Shown piece after piece: positions 53,612 to 62,762 of a stretch of 64,000 bases of DNA. The notes beneath the pieces are model-generated. The model saw only the letters and a list, made by a program, of their open reading frames with translations. It did not search any database and was not told the DNA's origin. The stretch covers positions 35,542 through 99,541 of the forward strand of contig NZ_JADQTO010000033.1 in assembly GCF_015704865.1 (NCBI RefSeq), written 5' to 3'. The position numbers and the translations under genes are program-made. This DNA comes from Actinoplanes aureus. Its GTDB lineage: Bacteria; Actinomycetota; Actinomycetes; Mycobacteriales; Micromonosporaceae. Positions within the stretch are counted from its first letter, which is position 1. Each line of letters begins with the position of its first letter.

Positions 53612-54805
53612 TCAGGTCGCGGTGCAGGAGACGGTGGCTCCGCTGCCGCTTCCGGCGCCCTGGAATCCGAAACTGGCCGTCTGCCCCGCGGCCAGCCGCC
53701 CGTTGTACTGCTCGTTGGCCATGGTGAGCGTGCCGGTCGTGCCGGTGCTGACGGCATTCCAAACCGAGGTGACCGACGTCCCGCCCCGCAGTGCGACGGT
53801 GACACGCCAGCCGTTGATCGCGGCGCTTCCGGCAGTGACGACCACGCCCGCGACGAATCCGCCGTTCCACTGGCTCTGCACGGTGTAGGCCGCGGAGCAG
53901 CCGGGGGTGGCGGAGGGCGAACTGGAGGGCGAGGGGGACGGCGTGACGGGCGGGGTGCCGCCGTCGAGGGTGAGGTTCTTCTGCTGGACCTGCCACTGGC
54001 CGCGGCACAGGCCGCAGTCGGGGCCGACGAACTGCGCGCCGGTGCTGGTATCGCCCTTGAGCCGCCATTTCAGGTAGAGCACCGCGACCCGGCCGAACTC
54101 GCCGCCGTCGGTCTGATCGTAGGTGCCGCCGTGTCCGACGTTCAGGTTGCCCATGAAGGCGGGCAGCCCGGCCGGCAGCTTGCCCCAGTCGTCGAGGGCG
54201 TTCGGGTAGGCGATGTCACTGGGGCCGCCGATGAAATAGGCGATCGGCTTGGTCAGCCTCCGGAGCTGGTAGTCGTCGGCATCGTTGAGCAATCCGCTGC
54301 TGAAGATGGCGGTCGTGGTGATCCGCGGGTCGTTCGAAACGGCGTAGGCCTCCAGACCTCCACAGGAGAAGCCCGCGACAGCGACGTGGGCGGTGTCCAG
54401 CCTGCCGTAGTACTTGCTGCCCGCCCGGGAGTTCTCGGCGAACGCCCAGTCGATGGACTGAGTCAGCATCTGGGACGTGGTGGACCCGGACCCGTTCGGC
54501 GCTCCGTTGGCGATGACGAGGAAGCCGTGGGAGGAGATCTCGCGGAGGAAGTTGATCTGGGCGGTGCCGTTGGCCGCGCACGCGCCGTTGCCCCACACCA
54601 GGATAGGTAGGCGTTCCAGCGGCAGGGCCTGAGGCCGGTAGATGGTGTGGTCGGGCAGGCCGGCGGAGGTTTCGTAGTCGGCGGGATACGGACCGGAACC
54701 GCCGACCGCGGCATCGGCCGGTGTCGCGCCGGCCGCCATCAAGCCGATGGTGGCCGCGACGACGACAGCGGCCAGACCCGCGCCGATCTTCGGCATTCTT
54801 CTCAT
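53612..54805 (-). CDS. Secreted alpha/beta hydrolase (esterase) with C-terminal CBM2
   Basis: 397 residues from ATG 54805 (GGGAGG four bases upstream). Signal peptide about 1-33. The catalytic domain (about 35-280) resembles the dienelactone-hydrolase/cutinase-like group: LPILVWGNGACAANG (oxyanion region), VAVAGFSCGGLEAYAV with the Ser nucleophile flanked by Cys, and GHGGTYDQTDG with a likely His. A Thr/Pro/Ser linker (about 300-318) leads to CBM2 (CSAAYTVQSQWNGGFVAGVV ... SFGFQGAGSG), which binds cellulose or xylan. The enzyme may be an acetyl- or glucuronoyl-type esterase; its substrate is inferred from CBM2 and xylanase neighbours. Confidence 0.82.
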   Translation of the reverse strand: MRRMPKIGAGLAAVVVAATIGLMAAGATPADAAVGGSGPYPADYETSAGLPDHTIYRPQALPLERLPILVWGNGACAANGTAQINFLREISSHGFLVIANGAPNGSGSTTSQMLTQSIDWAFAENSRAGSKYYGRLDTAHVAVAGFSCGGLEAYAVSNDPRITTTAIFSSGLLNDADDYQLRRLTKPIAYFIGGPSDIAYPNALDDWGKLPAGLPAFMGNLNVGHGGTYDQTDGGEFGRVAVLYLKWRLKGDTSTGAQFVGPDCGLCRGQWQVQQKNLTLDGGTPPVTPSPSPSSSPSATPGCSAAYTVQSQWNGGFVAGVVVTAGSAAINGWRVTVALRGGTSVTSVWNAVSTGTTGTLTMANEQYNGRLAAGQTASFGFQGAGSGSGATVSCTAT

Positions 54806-55044
54806 TCGTCCTCCCATGGATGGCGATGATCCGGCCAGGCCTGGCGCGCCGGCCCGGACGCATCGGCGGACCTCAGGGGGTGGATGAGGCGCCGGGGGCC
54901 GGCGCCGGATCAGAATTCGGCCGAGGCAGTTGTCCCCCGCCGGCCCGGCGCGTCCGGTCGGCCACCGAATGCGCCGGGCCGGCACCCCACCGATCTTGGA
55001 TCAGGGATCCGTTCGCCGCCGGTCGCGAACGTCAGTGGCGCCGC

Positions 55045-56436
55045 CTACCGCTGCAGGGTGAGAAGGCCCGGTCGCCACGGCAGCTGGTCGTAGGCGCCGC
55101 CGGCGCTGGGATTCTTGCCCTGGTAGAGCAGCTGCAGGTTGCAGGGGTCGACGGTCATGGTCTGGTCCGGATTGGTGCGCACAAGATCGCCATGGCTGAT
55201 GTCGTTCGTCCAGGTGGCACCGCTGTTGACCTTGCCCGCGAAGGGGTTGCTCTCACTGGCGGCCTGCGGGGTCCATGACCCGCTCAGGCTGCTGGCCGTG
55301 AACGAACGGAAGTAGCGGCCCTGGCTTCCGATCGCCTCGACGATCATGAGGTATTGGTTCTGGCCCTGGACCTTGTAGACCTGGACCGCCTCGAACAGGT
55401 TGTTCGTCGAGTCGCTCATGATCGTGGTGTAGGAGGAGCCGAAGTTACCCGGGAAGTTCCCGAGCGGCATGCTCGCCCGGTATATCTTGCCGTTGTCGCC
55501 GGCGAAGAACAGGTACATGTTCTGCCCGTCAGCGATCAAGGTCTGGTCGATCGGACCCGTGCTGGATCCGGAGATGCTGCCGGTGAACAGCGGCTGGGGC
55601 GCGGACCACCCGTTGGGGTTGGTCGGGTCGCTGGACGTCCGGTAGATGAAGGGCCACGCGCCCCACTGATAGGCCAGTACCCAGATGTTCTTCGGCGCGA
55701 AGTAGAAGAGCGTGGGCGCCACGGCAGCCTGACTCATCCCGTTCTGGCCGGCCGAGGCCATGTCGGACCAGTCGGTGAACAGACTGAAGTTCATCGAGCC
55801 GTAGGACGACCCGGAGACGTTCGACGCGTAGACCAGGTGCTTGCCGTTGTGGACGACGGTGGTGAAGTCCTTCAGAGAGACCCACCCCGACCTGGGGTCG
55901 GCCAGGGAGCCGGTCGACGTCCAGCGGTAGCTCGACGGAAGCGTGCACGAACCCCCCGGGGTCGAAGGCGAGGCGGACGGCGACGACGGAGGCGGGCCGG
56001 AAGGCGAGGTGGGCCCGGTCCCCCCGGTGCAGGTCACTCCGTTCAGAGCGAAACTGGCCGGAGCCGGGTTGCTGCCGGTCCACGAGCCGTTGAAACCGAA
56101 TGACACCGTGCCGTTGGTGGCGACCGAGCCGTTGTAGCCGACGTTTCGCGCGGTCACCACCGAGCCGCTCTGCGCCACCGATGCGTTCCACGCCTGTGTC
56201 ACCGTCTGCCCGGCGCTGTAGGACCACGTCAGCGTCCAGCCGGACAACGGATCACCCAGGTTGGTGATCGACACGTTGGCGCCGAACCCGCCCTGCCACT
56301 GCGACGACACGGAGTAGTTCACCGAGCAACCGGCGGCTGCGGCATCCGCGGGCAGAGCCACGACGGCCGCCGTCGACGCGAGCAGAGCGACGCCGGCCGC
56401 CATGAAACCGGCATGGACCGATCTGGATTTCGCCAT
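55045..56436 (-). CDS. Secreted GH62 alpha-L-arabinofuranosidase with N-terminal CBM2
   Basis: 463 residues from ATG 56436, with GGAGGGAACC directly upstream. Signal peptide about 1-35. CBM2 follows (CSVNYSVSSQWQGGFGANVS, with the exposed Trp pattern), then a Pro/Ser linker. GH62 starts near residue 165 with YRWTSTGSLADPRSGWVSLK, containing the base Asp, FTTVVHNGKHLVYAS, then GPIDQTLIADGQNMYLFFAG (middle Asp), NNLFEAVQVYK with the catalytic acid Glu, and ends LPWRPGLLTLQR. GH62 removes arabinose from arabinoxylan, so it complements the two GH10 xylanases. It is 240 bp from the CBM2 esterase. Confidence 0.93.
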   Translation of the reverse strand: MAKSRSVHAGFMAAGVALLASTAAVVALPADAAAAGCSVNYSVSSQWQGGFGANVSITNLGDPLSGWTLTWSYSAGQTVTQAWNASVAQSGSVVTARNVGYNGSVATNGTVSFGFNGSWTGSNPAPASFALNGVTCTGGTGPTSPSGPPPSSPSASPSTPGGSCTLPSSYRWTSTGSLADPRSGWVSLKDFTTVVHNGKHLVYASNVSGSSYGSMNFSLFTDWSDMASAGQNGMSQAAVAPTLFYFAPKNIWVLAYQWGAWPFIYRTSSDPTNPNGWSAPQPLFTGSISGSSTGPIDQTLIADGQNMYLFFAGDNGKIYRASMPLGNFPGNFGSSYTTIMSDSTNNLFEAVQVYKVQGQNQYLMIVEAIGSQGRYFRSFTASSLSGSWTPQAASESNPFAGKVNSGATWTNDISHGDLVRTNPDQTMTVDPCNLQLLYQGKNPSAGGAYDQLPWRPGLLTLQR

Positions 56437-56523
56437 GGTTCCCTCCGAGGGATGACAACTGGGCCGGTCGCCGGAGCGTGAGGCGGTGCCGCGGATGCCG
56501 CCGCACCGCCTCACATGACCGGC

Positions 56524-57984
56524 TCAGTTCAGGCTGAATCGCTGGTTGGCCTGTCCGTTGCAGTCATAGATCTGGATCTGCTGGCCGTTACCGGTGCCCC
56601 ACACGTCCAGGCAGCGTCCGGATTGCACACCGGTGATGGTTCCGTTGGAGTTGACGTTCCACTGCTGGTTGGCCTGCCCGTTGCAGCTGTAGATCTGCAC
56701 GGCCGAGCCGTTGCCGGAACCGGCGGCGTCCAGACACCTCGTGCCGTAGACGGTCAGCTGCCTGCTCGACGTGAGCGTCCAAGCCTGGTTGGACTGGCCG
56801 TTGCAGTCGTAGAGCTGAACCCGCGTGCCGTTGTTCTGCGATGCGCTCGGCACGTCGACACACCTGCCGGACTGGGCGCCGACGATCCGGTTCCCGGTGC
56901 CCGGCGTGGCCGACGACGACGGGCCAGGCGAGGACGGGGTCGGACCAGCGGCGTTGAGGGCGTTGAGCACCGAGGTGTACGCGGCCTTCTTGTTGCCGTT
57001 GCCGTCGAACAGCAACGGGTTCTCGCTGGCACGCCAGGAGTCGCTGTCGCGCACGCCCCACACAGTGATGCCGATGCAGCGCGGCACGTTGAGGCAGGCC
57101 TGGGTCAGCCCGGCGTACTGGCTGGTCGAGGCGTTGGTGACATCAACCTCGGTCAGGAGCACGTCGACACCCAACGCCGCGAAGCTCGACAGGGTGGTCT
57201 GGAAGTTGCCCGGCAGCGAACTGCCACCGGTGAAGTGGGTCTGCAGGCCCACGCAATCGATCGGCACGCCGCGAGACTTGAAGTCCCGGATCATGTTGTA
57301 AACGCCCTGCGTCTTGCCGTACGACCAGTTTTCGATGTTGTAGTCGTTGTAGCAGAGCTTGGTCGAGGGATCGGCGGCGCGCGCGGTGCGGAAGGCCACC
57401 TCGATCCAGTCGTTGCCGGTGCCCTGCAGGTTGGACTGGCGGCGGCTGCCGTCCTCGTTGAAGGCCTCGTTGACGACGTCCCAGGAGTGCAGCTTGCCGC
57501 GGTAGTGGGCCATCACACCGTTGATGTGGTCGATCATCGCCTGGCGCAGGGTGCTGCCGCGCATGCTCTGCATCCAGCCCGGCTGTTGTGCGTGCCAGGC
57601 GAGGGTGTGACCGCGGACCGGAATGCCGCGCTGGGTCGCCCAGTTGTAGATCTGGTCACCGGCGCTGAAGTTGAATTGGCCCCGGTTGGGCTGCGTGGCG
57701 TCCGGCTTCATCTCGTTCTCGGCCGTCACCATGTTGAACTCGCGCGCTGCGATCGTGCTGTAGGTCGAGTTGCTGAGCCGACCGGCGGCGATCGCCGTGC
57801 CGAAGTAGCGACCCGACTGCGCGGCCGCGGCGCCCAGCGTGCTCGCCGCGGCGTTGGCGTCCGGCATCACCATCAAGGCGCTGAACGCCCCGACGGCGGC
57901 GACGGTACCGGCGATGAGCAGGCGAGCCGGCAACGATCGCCATCGTGGGGAGCCGGCGGATTGGACTGGGGATTCGGTTGCCAC
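56524..57984 (-). CDS. Secreted GH10 xylanase with C-terminal CBM13
   Basis: 486 residues from GTG 57984 (GAAGGGAAG upstream); the open frame to 58149 reads through the promoter. Signal peptide about 1-42, ending ANAA. GH10 motifs: FNMVTAENEMKP, RGHTLAWHAQQPGW, HSWDVVNEAF with the acid/base Glu at about residue 173, LQTHFTGGSSLPG and LLTEVDVTNA with the nucleophile at about 279. A Ser/Pro linker precedes a three-repeat ricin-type CBM13 (VQLYDCNGQSNQAWTL; VQIYSCNGQANQQWNV; IQIYDCNGQANQRFSL), the xylan-binding arrangement of Streptomyces olivaceoviridis-type xylanases. It is the upstream-most gene of the xylan block. Confidence 0.95.
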   Translation of the reverse strand: MATESPVQSAGSPRWRSLPARLLIAGTVAAVGAFSALMVMPDANAAASTLGAAAAQSGRYFGTAIAAGRLSNSTYSTIAAREFNMVTAENEMKPDATQPNRGQFNFSAGDQIYNWATQRGIPVRGHTLAWHAQQPGWMQSMRGSTLRQAMIDHINGVMAHYRGKLHSWDVVNEAFNEDGSRRQSNLQGTGNDWIEVAFRTARAADPSTKLCYNDYNIENWSYGKTQGVYNMIRDFKSRGVPIDCVGLQTHFTGGSSLPGNFQTTLSSFAALGVDVLLTEVDVTNASTSQYAGLTQACLNVPRCIGITVWGVRDSDSWRASENPLLFDGNGNKKAAYTSVLNALNAAGPTPSSPGPSSSATPGTGNRIVGAQSGRCVDVPSASQNNGTRVQLYDCNGQSNQAWTLTSSRQLTVYGTRCLDAAGSGNGSAVQIYSCNGQANQQWNVNSNGTITGVQSGRCLDVWGTGNGQQIQIYDCNGQANQRFSLN

Positions 57985-58153
57985 GGGAACTTCCCTTCTC
58001 GACTCGGCGGCCGGCCGCCGAACACCACGCACATGGCGAAACCGCAACCGCGATGCGTGGGAAGGAAAGCCGGTGAGGTGCACAAGCCGGTGCAGAACGA
58101 TGTACTTCAATGCAGTTTGCATGCTGGCACGGCGACACAGTTGAGGCAAGTGC

Positions 58154-58174
58154 TTCCGGAAATGTTCCGGAAAT
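58154..58174. promoter_or_regulatory. Double TTCCGGAAAT site upstream of the GH10-CBM13 gene
   Basis: TTCCGGAAAT at 58154-58163 and again at 58165-58174. Between them CCGGAA-ATG-TTCCGG makes a perfect dyad. It lies about 175 bp upstream of the start. It resembles, but is not the same as, the CGAAA-N-TTTCG palindrome before the other GH10 gene. Confidence 0.5.
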
Positions 58175-58438
58175 ATCGGCGAACAGATCGCTCTGCGAAC
58201 TCAAGCGGACCCTCGTTCTGAGCAGGCTTTTTCCATCTGGCCACTACGGATGACGGTTGGCCTGACTCATTCTTTTCCGCCTGAGGAACTGCACACCACG
58301 GCAGGAAGCCGAAACTATCGGATCAAAGGTCCGACTTTTACGGGTTACCCATTGAACGATAGGAATACTGTGGAGAAACTGTTATGCCGGTCGCTCACAG
58401 AAGGTCGGCCCACACTTCAGCGCGCTTGACTATCAATC

Positions 58439-58822
58439 TTGGCGCGGGTGCGTCTGATCGAATTGACGAATGGGCGCCACGCGACTACGGGTCTTTTGGT
58501 ACTTGCGTGGGTTCGGAAAGTTCCGGGCGGTTTGGGCCTGGTTTTGTCGATCAACGACGACGAGTTCGTGCTCGCCCCAGACGACGTACTGGAGTTCGGT
58601 GTGCCGATGATGGTGCGGCGAAGGGACGGACTCCGCTTCCTGCACTCGTTCGTGGAGCCGTTGCTCGACGCGGACAGCGGACCTGGCAGCACCCATGTCG
58701 TCCCCGTCGCAGCAGGCCGGATCGCCTGGTACAGCGACCGTTGTCACCAGCGGCCGGTCCTGGACGACCGAGCACTACGGCAACTATCTGGCACATCATC
58801 GACCGCGACGGCCGGCCGGTGA
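58439..58822 (+). CDS. Hypothetical protein, possibly frameshifted at the 3' end
   Basis: 127 residues from TTG 58439 (GTG 58448 is an alternative). The first 100 residues look like a real soluble protein (RKVPGGLGLVLSINDDEFVL; APDDVLEFGVPMMVRRRDGL). Near 58750 the sense seems to pass to another frame that ends WHIIDRDGRPVIDLAIPPGS at 58863, so one base may be lost. I recognise no family. The 220 bp before it hold nothing I can assign. Confidence 0.4.
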   Translation: MARVRLIELTNGRHATTGLLVLAWVRKVPGGLGLVLSINDDEFVLAPDDVLEFGVPMMVRRRDGLRFLHSFVEPLLDADSGPGSTHVVPVAAGRIAWYSDRCHQRPVLDDRALRQLSGTSSTATAGR

Positions 58823-58999
58823 TCGACCTGGCGATCCCACCCGGAAGCCGGCTAGTGCGTTGACCATGAACGTTCACCGGGGTCTGAGTGGTCAGATGCG
58901 GGACCTCGACGCGCTGCGCCGACGGCCGTTACGACTTCTGGGCTGATGCTCGATCCCGGCGGATGGCCGATCGGTCGCGCCAGATCTAGCATGATCTCC

Positions 59000-59497
59000 A
59001 TGAGCGACGTCAACGCCGGTGAGCTACCCGAGCTGACGTTCACGCTCCCGACCATCCCGGCCTCTGCCGGAGCTCTGGTACGTGGCCGCAAGGGCCGATT
59101 GCTCATCTTGAAGCCGACGTACAAGGGCGGCTGGACGATCCCGGGTGGGATTGTCGAGATCGGCGAGTCACCCTGGGATGCGTGTCGCCGCGAAACCAAG
59201 GAGGAGTGCGGCCTCGACGTCACCACGGGGCGGCTCGCGTGCGTGGACTTCCTCCGCCCACGGCCTGGCCGTCCGGGTGGTATGCGCTTCCTTTTCGACT
59301 GCGGCGTCTTCGACGACGCTGTCTTGGACACGGTGGTCATCCAGCCGATCGAGATCGCCGAAAGCCGGATCCTGCCGATCGACACGGCGCTGTCCTTGCT
59401 CAGCGGACCGGTCCGACGTCGGGTACGCGCCGCCTGGAAGACAAAACGGGTGCGCTATCTGGAGGACGGCCGCCCTGTGCAGGGCATCAGCCCTTAG
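59000..59497 (+). CDS. Nudix hydrolase
   Basis: 165 residues from ATG 59000; ATG 58991 is equally possible. The Nudix box GGIVEIGESPWDACRRETKE followed by ECGL matches GX5EX7REUXEEXGU completely, with the metal-binding Glu set REXXEE. An ILKPTYKGGWTIPGG strand precedes it. Such enzymes cleave nucleoside diphosphate derivatives; the exact substrate is open. No co-directional partner. Confidence 0.9.
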   Translation: MSDVNAGELPELTFTLPTIPASAGALVRGRKGRLLILKPTYKGGWTIPGGIVEIGESPWDACRRETKEECGLDVTTGRLACVDFLRPRPGRPGGMRFLFDCGVFDDAVLDTVVIQPIEIAESRILPIDTALSLLSGPVRRRVRAAWKTKRVRYLEDGRPVQGISP

Positions 59498-59574
59498 TCA
59501 GTGTTTGAGAGTGGTGTCGCACGGCGTGTCTGGAGCCCGAGCCCGGCGGACTCGATGAGTAGAGCGTTGAGCGA

Positions 59575-59631
59575 GAGCGGAAGCATCCGCGCCGTGCGAT
59601 CGTGGACGCGATCTTGTGCGTGGTGCGCACG
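59575..59631 (+). pseudogene. IS5-type transposase scrap
   Basis: The plus strand reads ERKHPRRAIVDAILCVVRT, the pattern near the N-terminus of many IS5-family transposases (usual form KRxHPRRAIVDAILYVVRTG). Neither flank continues the protein. Nineteen residues only, so a weak call. Confidence 0.35.
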
Positions 59632-59717
59632 CCATACGCCTCGATCGCTGTGTCGGCGAACTTCACCACATGCTCGTCGCCGTGCTCCCCCGGCCAGTTG
59701 TAGCGCGTCCTCCTTGG

Positions 59718-60314
59718 TCAGCGTGAACGCTCGCCGGACGTTTCCGTCGGCATGGTGCGGCGCTGGTAGATGGTGAGCAGGGTGCTGTCGCCGTACACCG
59801 TCGCTTCGCTGAGCGTCCACGCGGTCTTGTCCGGCGTCTGTGCCCAGAGCCGGCGGCCGTGGCCGAGGATGAGCGGTGAGGCCATCAGGTGGATCTCATC
59901 GATGAGGTCGAGGGCGAGCAGGCTCTGGGCGAGTTGGATGCTTCCGGCCACGGAGATCTCGCCGTCGATCTCTTGCTTGAGTCGGGTCACGTCCTGTGCC
60001 AGGTCGCCGCTCAACACGGTCGTGCCTGCCCACTTCGGGTCGGTGAGCGTGCGGGAGACGACGTATTTGGGCATGGTGTTGTACTTGTCGGCAAGCTCGC
60101 CCTCGTACTGGGGCCACGCTGCGGCGAAGCCCTCGTAGGTCCTGCGGCCTAGCAGTAGCGCCGCGGCCTGGAGCGATTCGGCCTCTTTGTACCGTTCGCC
60201 GTCGGGTCCGCGGTCGAACTCGAAGGTCCAGTTCGGGTACTTGAAGTCCTCCCCGCCGGGTGCTTCCACGACGCCGTCGATGGAGATGAACTCGGTGAGC
60301 ACGATCTTCCCCAT
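59718..60314 (-). CDS. RibD C-terminal/dihydrofolate reductase-fold protein
   Basis: 198 residues from ATG 60314, one base after the hydrolase stop (TGACATG), so the two are translationally coupled. Begins MGKIVLTEFISIDGVVEAPG, and has LLLGRRTYEGFAAAWPQYEG, YVVSRTLTDPKW, ISVAGSIQLAQSLLAL (NADPH-type loop) and DEIHLMASPLILGHGRRL. These are marks of the YyaP/RibD_C group of single-domain reductases; physiological substrate unknown. With the alpha/beta hydrolase and AraC regulator it forms a minus-strand set. Confidence 0.9.
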   Translation of the reverse strand: MGKIVLTEFISIDGVVEAPGGEDFKYPNWTFEFDRGPDGERYKEAESLQAAALLLGRRTYEGFAAAWPQYEGELADKYNTMPKYVVSRTLTDPKWAGTTVLSGDLAQDVTRLKQEIDGEISVAGSIQLAQSLLALDLIDEIHLMASPLILGHGRRLWAQTPDKTAWTLSEATVYGDSTLLTIYQRRTMPTETSGERSR

Positions 60315-60315
60315 G

Positions 60316-61131
60316 TCAGTTCTCCTTGATGAATGCGCGCAGCGCGGCGGCCAGCACGTCGGCGGTGGTCGAGTGCTCCTCGCCGGGTACCGGCGCGAGC
60401 GTGGAGGTGGGCAGGTGCGCGGCGATGGCGCGGGAGCCTGCGGCCAGGGCCGGCCAGGTATCGATCCCGTACATCACCAGGACCGGGATGTCGATGTGCT
60501 TCCACAGCTCCGGGCGCAGCGGCTTGCCGGAGAGGGTGTCGCCGACCTGACGGGCGTCGTAGGCGATCGTGGGGGCAATGGCCTCGAGTCCGGCCCAGAA
60601 GTCCTGCTCACGCATCCCGGCGACTGCCTCTTCGGGCAGCATGACTGCGGCGGTCATGAACAGGGCGACCGCATCGCCCGGCCGGCCGTCGGCGATGGCC
60701 GCGTCGAGGCGCTCGACGTAGTCGTCGGGCAGCGGAGGGCGGCCGTCGTCGACGGCCGCGTTCGGCTCGAACAGTGCGAGACGCGCGATCGGCACGCCGC
60801 CCTGGGCGGCGTTGAGCGCGAGATTGGCGCCGGAGGACCAGCCGAACACGGTCGCCGGGCGCCCCTGGCCGGCCTGCTCGATGATCGCCTCAAGGTCCTC
60901 GAACTCGCGCTCGACGGCGTAGGGCGGGGTGTCGCTGCTCCCGCCGCGACCGCGCCGGTCGTAGTTGATGACCAGGAACTCGTCGGCGAGCAGTTCCGCC
61001 GTCTCCTGGTTCAACGGGTTCGTGGCGCGATAGGCGGTCGCGCCGTCGATGATGACGATCGGGTCGCCGGCGCCCCACGCCGTGTAGGCGATGGTACTGC
61101 CGTCGGCAGAGGTGACGGTGCCTTCTGGCAT
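60316..61131 (-). CDS. Alpha/beta hydrolase
   Basis: 271 residues from ATG 61131. DGSTIAYTAWGAGDPIVIID starts the fold, NYDRRGRGGSSDTPPY is the strand-4 motif, the nucleophile Ser is in TVFGWSSGANLAL, and the acid and His are likely in VLVMYGIDTWPAL and GEEHSTTADVL. A cytoplasmic esterase or lactonase of unknown substrate. One base separates it from the downstream RibD-like gene; the AraC regulator lies 52 bp upstream in the same direction and may control both. Confidence 0.88.
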   Translation of the reverse strand: MPEGTVTSADGSTIAYTAWGAGDPIVIIDGATAYRATNPLNQETAELLADEFLVINYDRRGRGGSSDTPPYAVEREFEDLEAIIEQAGQGRPATVFGWSSGANLALNAAQGGVPIARLALFEPNAAVDDGRPPLPDDYVERLDAAIADGRPGDAVALFMTAAVMLPEEAVAGMREQDFWAGLEAIAPTIAYDARQVGDTLSGKPLRPELWKHIDIPVLVMYGIDTWPALAAGSRAIAAHLPTSTLAPVPGEEHSTTADVLAAALRAFIKEN

Positions 61132-61183
61132 TGGAGTGGCCTTTCATCGTGTCCGCGGTGACGGTCACCGCTTGCACACGACG

Positions 61184-61906
61184 CTATGAGCCGGCCGGAT
61201 TCTCGGGCTTGTACAGAAGCGACAACGGATCGGCAGTGGGATCTGGCTGCCGCAGTTGCGTGGCGGTTCGGCCGATGAACCGTTGCAGGGAGCGGGCCAG
61301 GTGCGGCTGGTCGTAGTAGCCGAGCCGGTGCACGACATCCAGGGCGGGGACCCCCGCCCCGATCAGCACCGCAGCCTCCCGCGCCCGTTCGATCTGGCGG
61401 ATCGCGCCCTGGGTGAGTCCGGTGGCCGCGGCCACGCGGCGTTGCAGTGTCCGCGACCCGACCCGTGCGGCGCCGCCCCACACCACCTCGCCCACGAGCG
61501 GGTCACGGACCAGAACGCCGGCGCGCACGAGCTTCTCCACGAGCAACTCCGCGTCGTCGAAGCCGGGGATCTCCCACTCCTCGTCGCGCAGGAGGAACGT
61601 ACGTTCGGTCACGTGCGGAATGCCACGGCCGCCGTCGACGAGCGCGCCGATCGGGAGATGTGGCATCGAGGTGCCGTGCGCGAAGGTGATCCCGAATGAC
61701 TCCGAGTCGCCCACCGTCTCGGCATTCGACGCTGTCGTCTCCGGTCCGCGCACGGCGGCGTGCATGACACCTTGTTGCTCCCAGAAGACCAGTTCCCAGG
61801 TCGACGTGGCGATCGAGGTCATCTGCTCCACCCCGGAGGTGCGCCCGCGCCAGACCCGCGCCACGAAGGGCGAGTCCGACCCGCGATGGTCACTCTCGAT
61901 CGGCAT
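61184..61906 (-). CDS. AraC-family transcriptional regulator
   Basis: 240 residues from ATG 61906, with AGGGGGTGG upstream. The N-terminal half is a sensor-like region (WELVFWEQQGVMHAAVRGPE) with GALVDGGRG. The C-terminal paired HTH reads VGSRTLQRRVAAATGLTQGA, then QIERAREAAVLIGAGVPALD and RLGYYDQPHLARSLQRFIGR. This layout (DUF6597-like sensor plus AraC HTH) is common in actinobacteria. It likely regulates the hydrolase/reductase pair just downstream. Confidence 0.9.
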   Translation of the reverse strand: MPIESDHRGSDSPFVARVWRGRTSGVEQMTSIATSTWELVFWEQQGVMHAAVRGPETTASNAETVGDSESFGITFAHGTSMPHLPIGALVDGGRGIPHVTERTFLLRDEEWEIPGFDDAELLVEKLVRAGVLVRDPLVGEVVWGGAARVGSRTLQRRVAAATGLTQGAIRQIERAREAAVLIGAGVPALDVVHRLGYYDQPHLARSLQRFIGRTATQLRQPDPTADPLSLLYKPENPAGS

Positions 61907-61952
61907 GGTCCACCCCCTGACGACCACGGTGCGCATGTGGTCAAGACCATCT

Positions 61953-62126
61953 TCACGCGAACCGTACGCCTTTGCCCAGGCTGCGACGACGGGCGGCGAG
62001 CATGGCCTGGTAGCCGTCGTGGTCGGTGCCGAACCGGTCCGTGCCGAGGACGCGTTCGCGCTGGTCGATTACCTTGATGGTCGCGGAACGCTTGTGCGGA
62101 TCCACTCCGATGATGACCTGAGCCAT
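61953..62126 (-). pseudogene. IS110-family transposase N-terminal fragment
   Basis: From ATG 62126 the product is MAQVIIGVDPHKRSATIKVI and onward, ending after 57 residues in KGVRFA. GVDPHKR, with the first catalytic Asp, is the IS110/IS1111 RuvC-like start. The remaining three acidic residues and the C-terminal transposase domain are missing. Truncated insertion element. Confidence 0.75.
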
Positions 62127-62266
62127 ATGGCTGCCTCTCCGTCGAGCTGACGATGTGTCGACGGTGGGCTTCGCGCAGTCGTCATTTTCTCCGGCGACAC
62201 AAATGTCGGAACGAAATAGCTACGAGTGGCGCACCGAGTACCAGGGTGCCGAGGGCATTCTCCTGA

Positions 62267-62392
62267 ATCGTGAAACGCAAGAGCGGAAAGTGTCTCACCA
62301 ACAGGAATGACAGCCGGGCCAATGGCGCCGAGCTGCTGCAGTACACCTGCAATGACAAGACCAAACAGCTCTGGACCCGGCACACCATGTAG
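62267..62392 (+). pseudogene. Ricin-type lectin (CBM13) repeat remnant
   Basis: An open stretch of 41 codons reads IVKRKSGKCLTNRNDSRANG, then LLQYTCNDKTKQLWTR, ending in TAG. It is one beta-trefoil repeat with the CL...QW pattern. An in-frame stop precedes it, so it is the orphan end of a secreted lectin or hydrolase. Its codon use is less GC-rich than the intact CBM13 genes here. Confidence 0.5.
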
Positions 62393-62584
62393 GCCGCCGG
62401 GGAGCTCGAGGGAGTCTCACCCCCGGGTTCCCGGCGATGGGCGGGCCGGCCTCGAAGAGGCATGCCAGTCGGCGATGTTGCCTGAGTCAGCCGATGGCGT
62501 CAGCCCCGGCTGATGCCTGGATCACTGCAGGTCCGCCTCGGGGGCCCGCCTGCAGTCGACGAAGTTGGTCTTGCGCTCCCACGG

Positions 62585-62600
62585 CAATCGTATACGATTG
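62585..62600. promoter_or_regulatory. Perfect palindrome CAATCGTATACGATTG
   Basis: A 16-bp perfect palindrome, 163 bp upstream of the small secreted protein and in a 370-bp gap (62393-62762) with no gene. The TCGTATACGA core is typical of GntR-type operators in actinobacterial mobile elements. No cognate regulator is seen here. Confidence 0.5.
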
Positions 62601-62762
62601 CATCGAGGTTCGTCGGGGTGTCCACTGCGGTGGGGGCCGGCTGTCCTTGTCTTGGTGCGCGGCTGTTCAACAACGGGCCGTGGTCGCCCGAACCGGCAAT
62701 CTCATGCTTTATTTCGTACACGCTGGGCGCTGAGCTCAATCCAGAAATCTGGAGGTTGGTTA

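Noticed and set aside
56515..58221. 568-codon plus-strand frame over the GH10-CBM13 gene
   Set aside because: Antisense shadow; the minus strand carries all GH10 catalytic motifs.
58439..58863. Possible toxin-immunity or SMI1-type protein
   Set aside because: No family motif could be found and the frame may be broken, so it was left as hypothetical.
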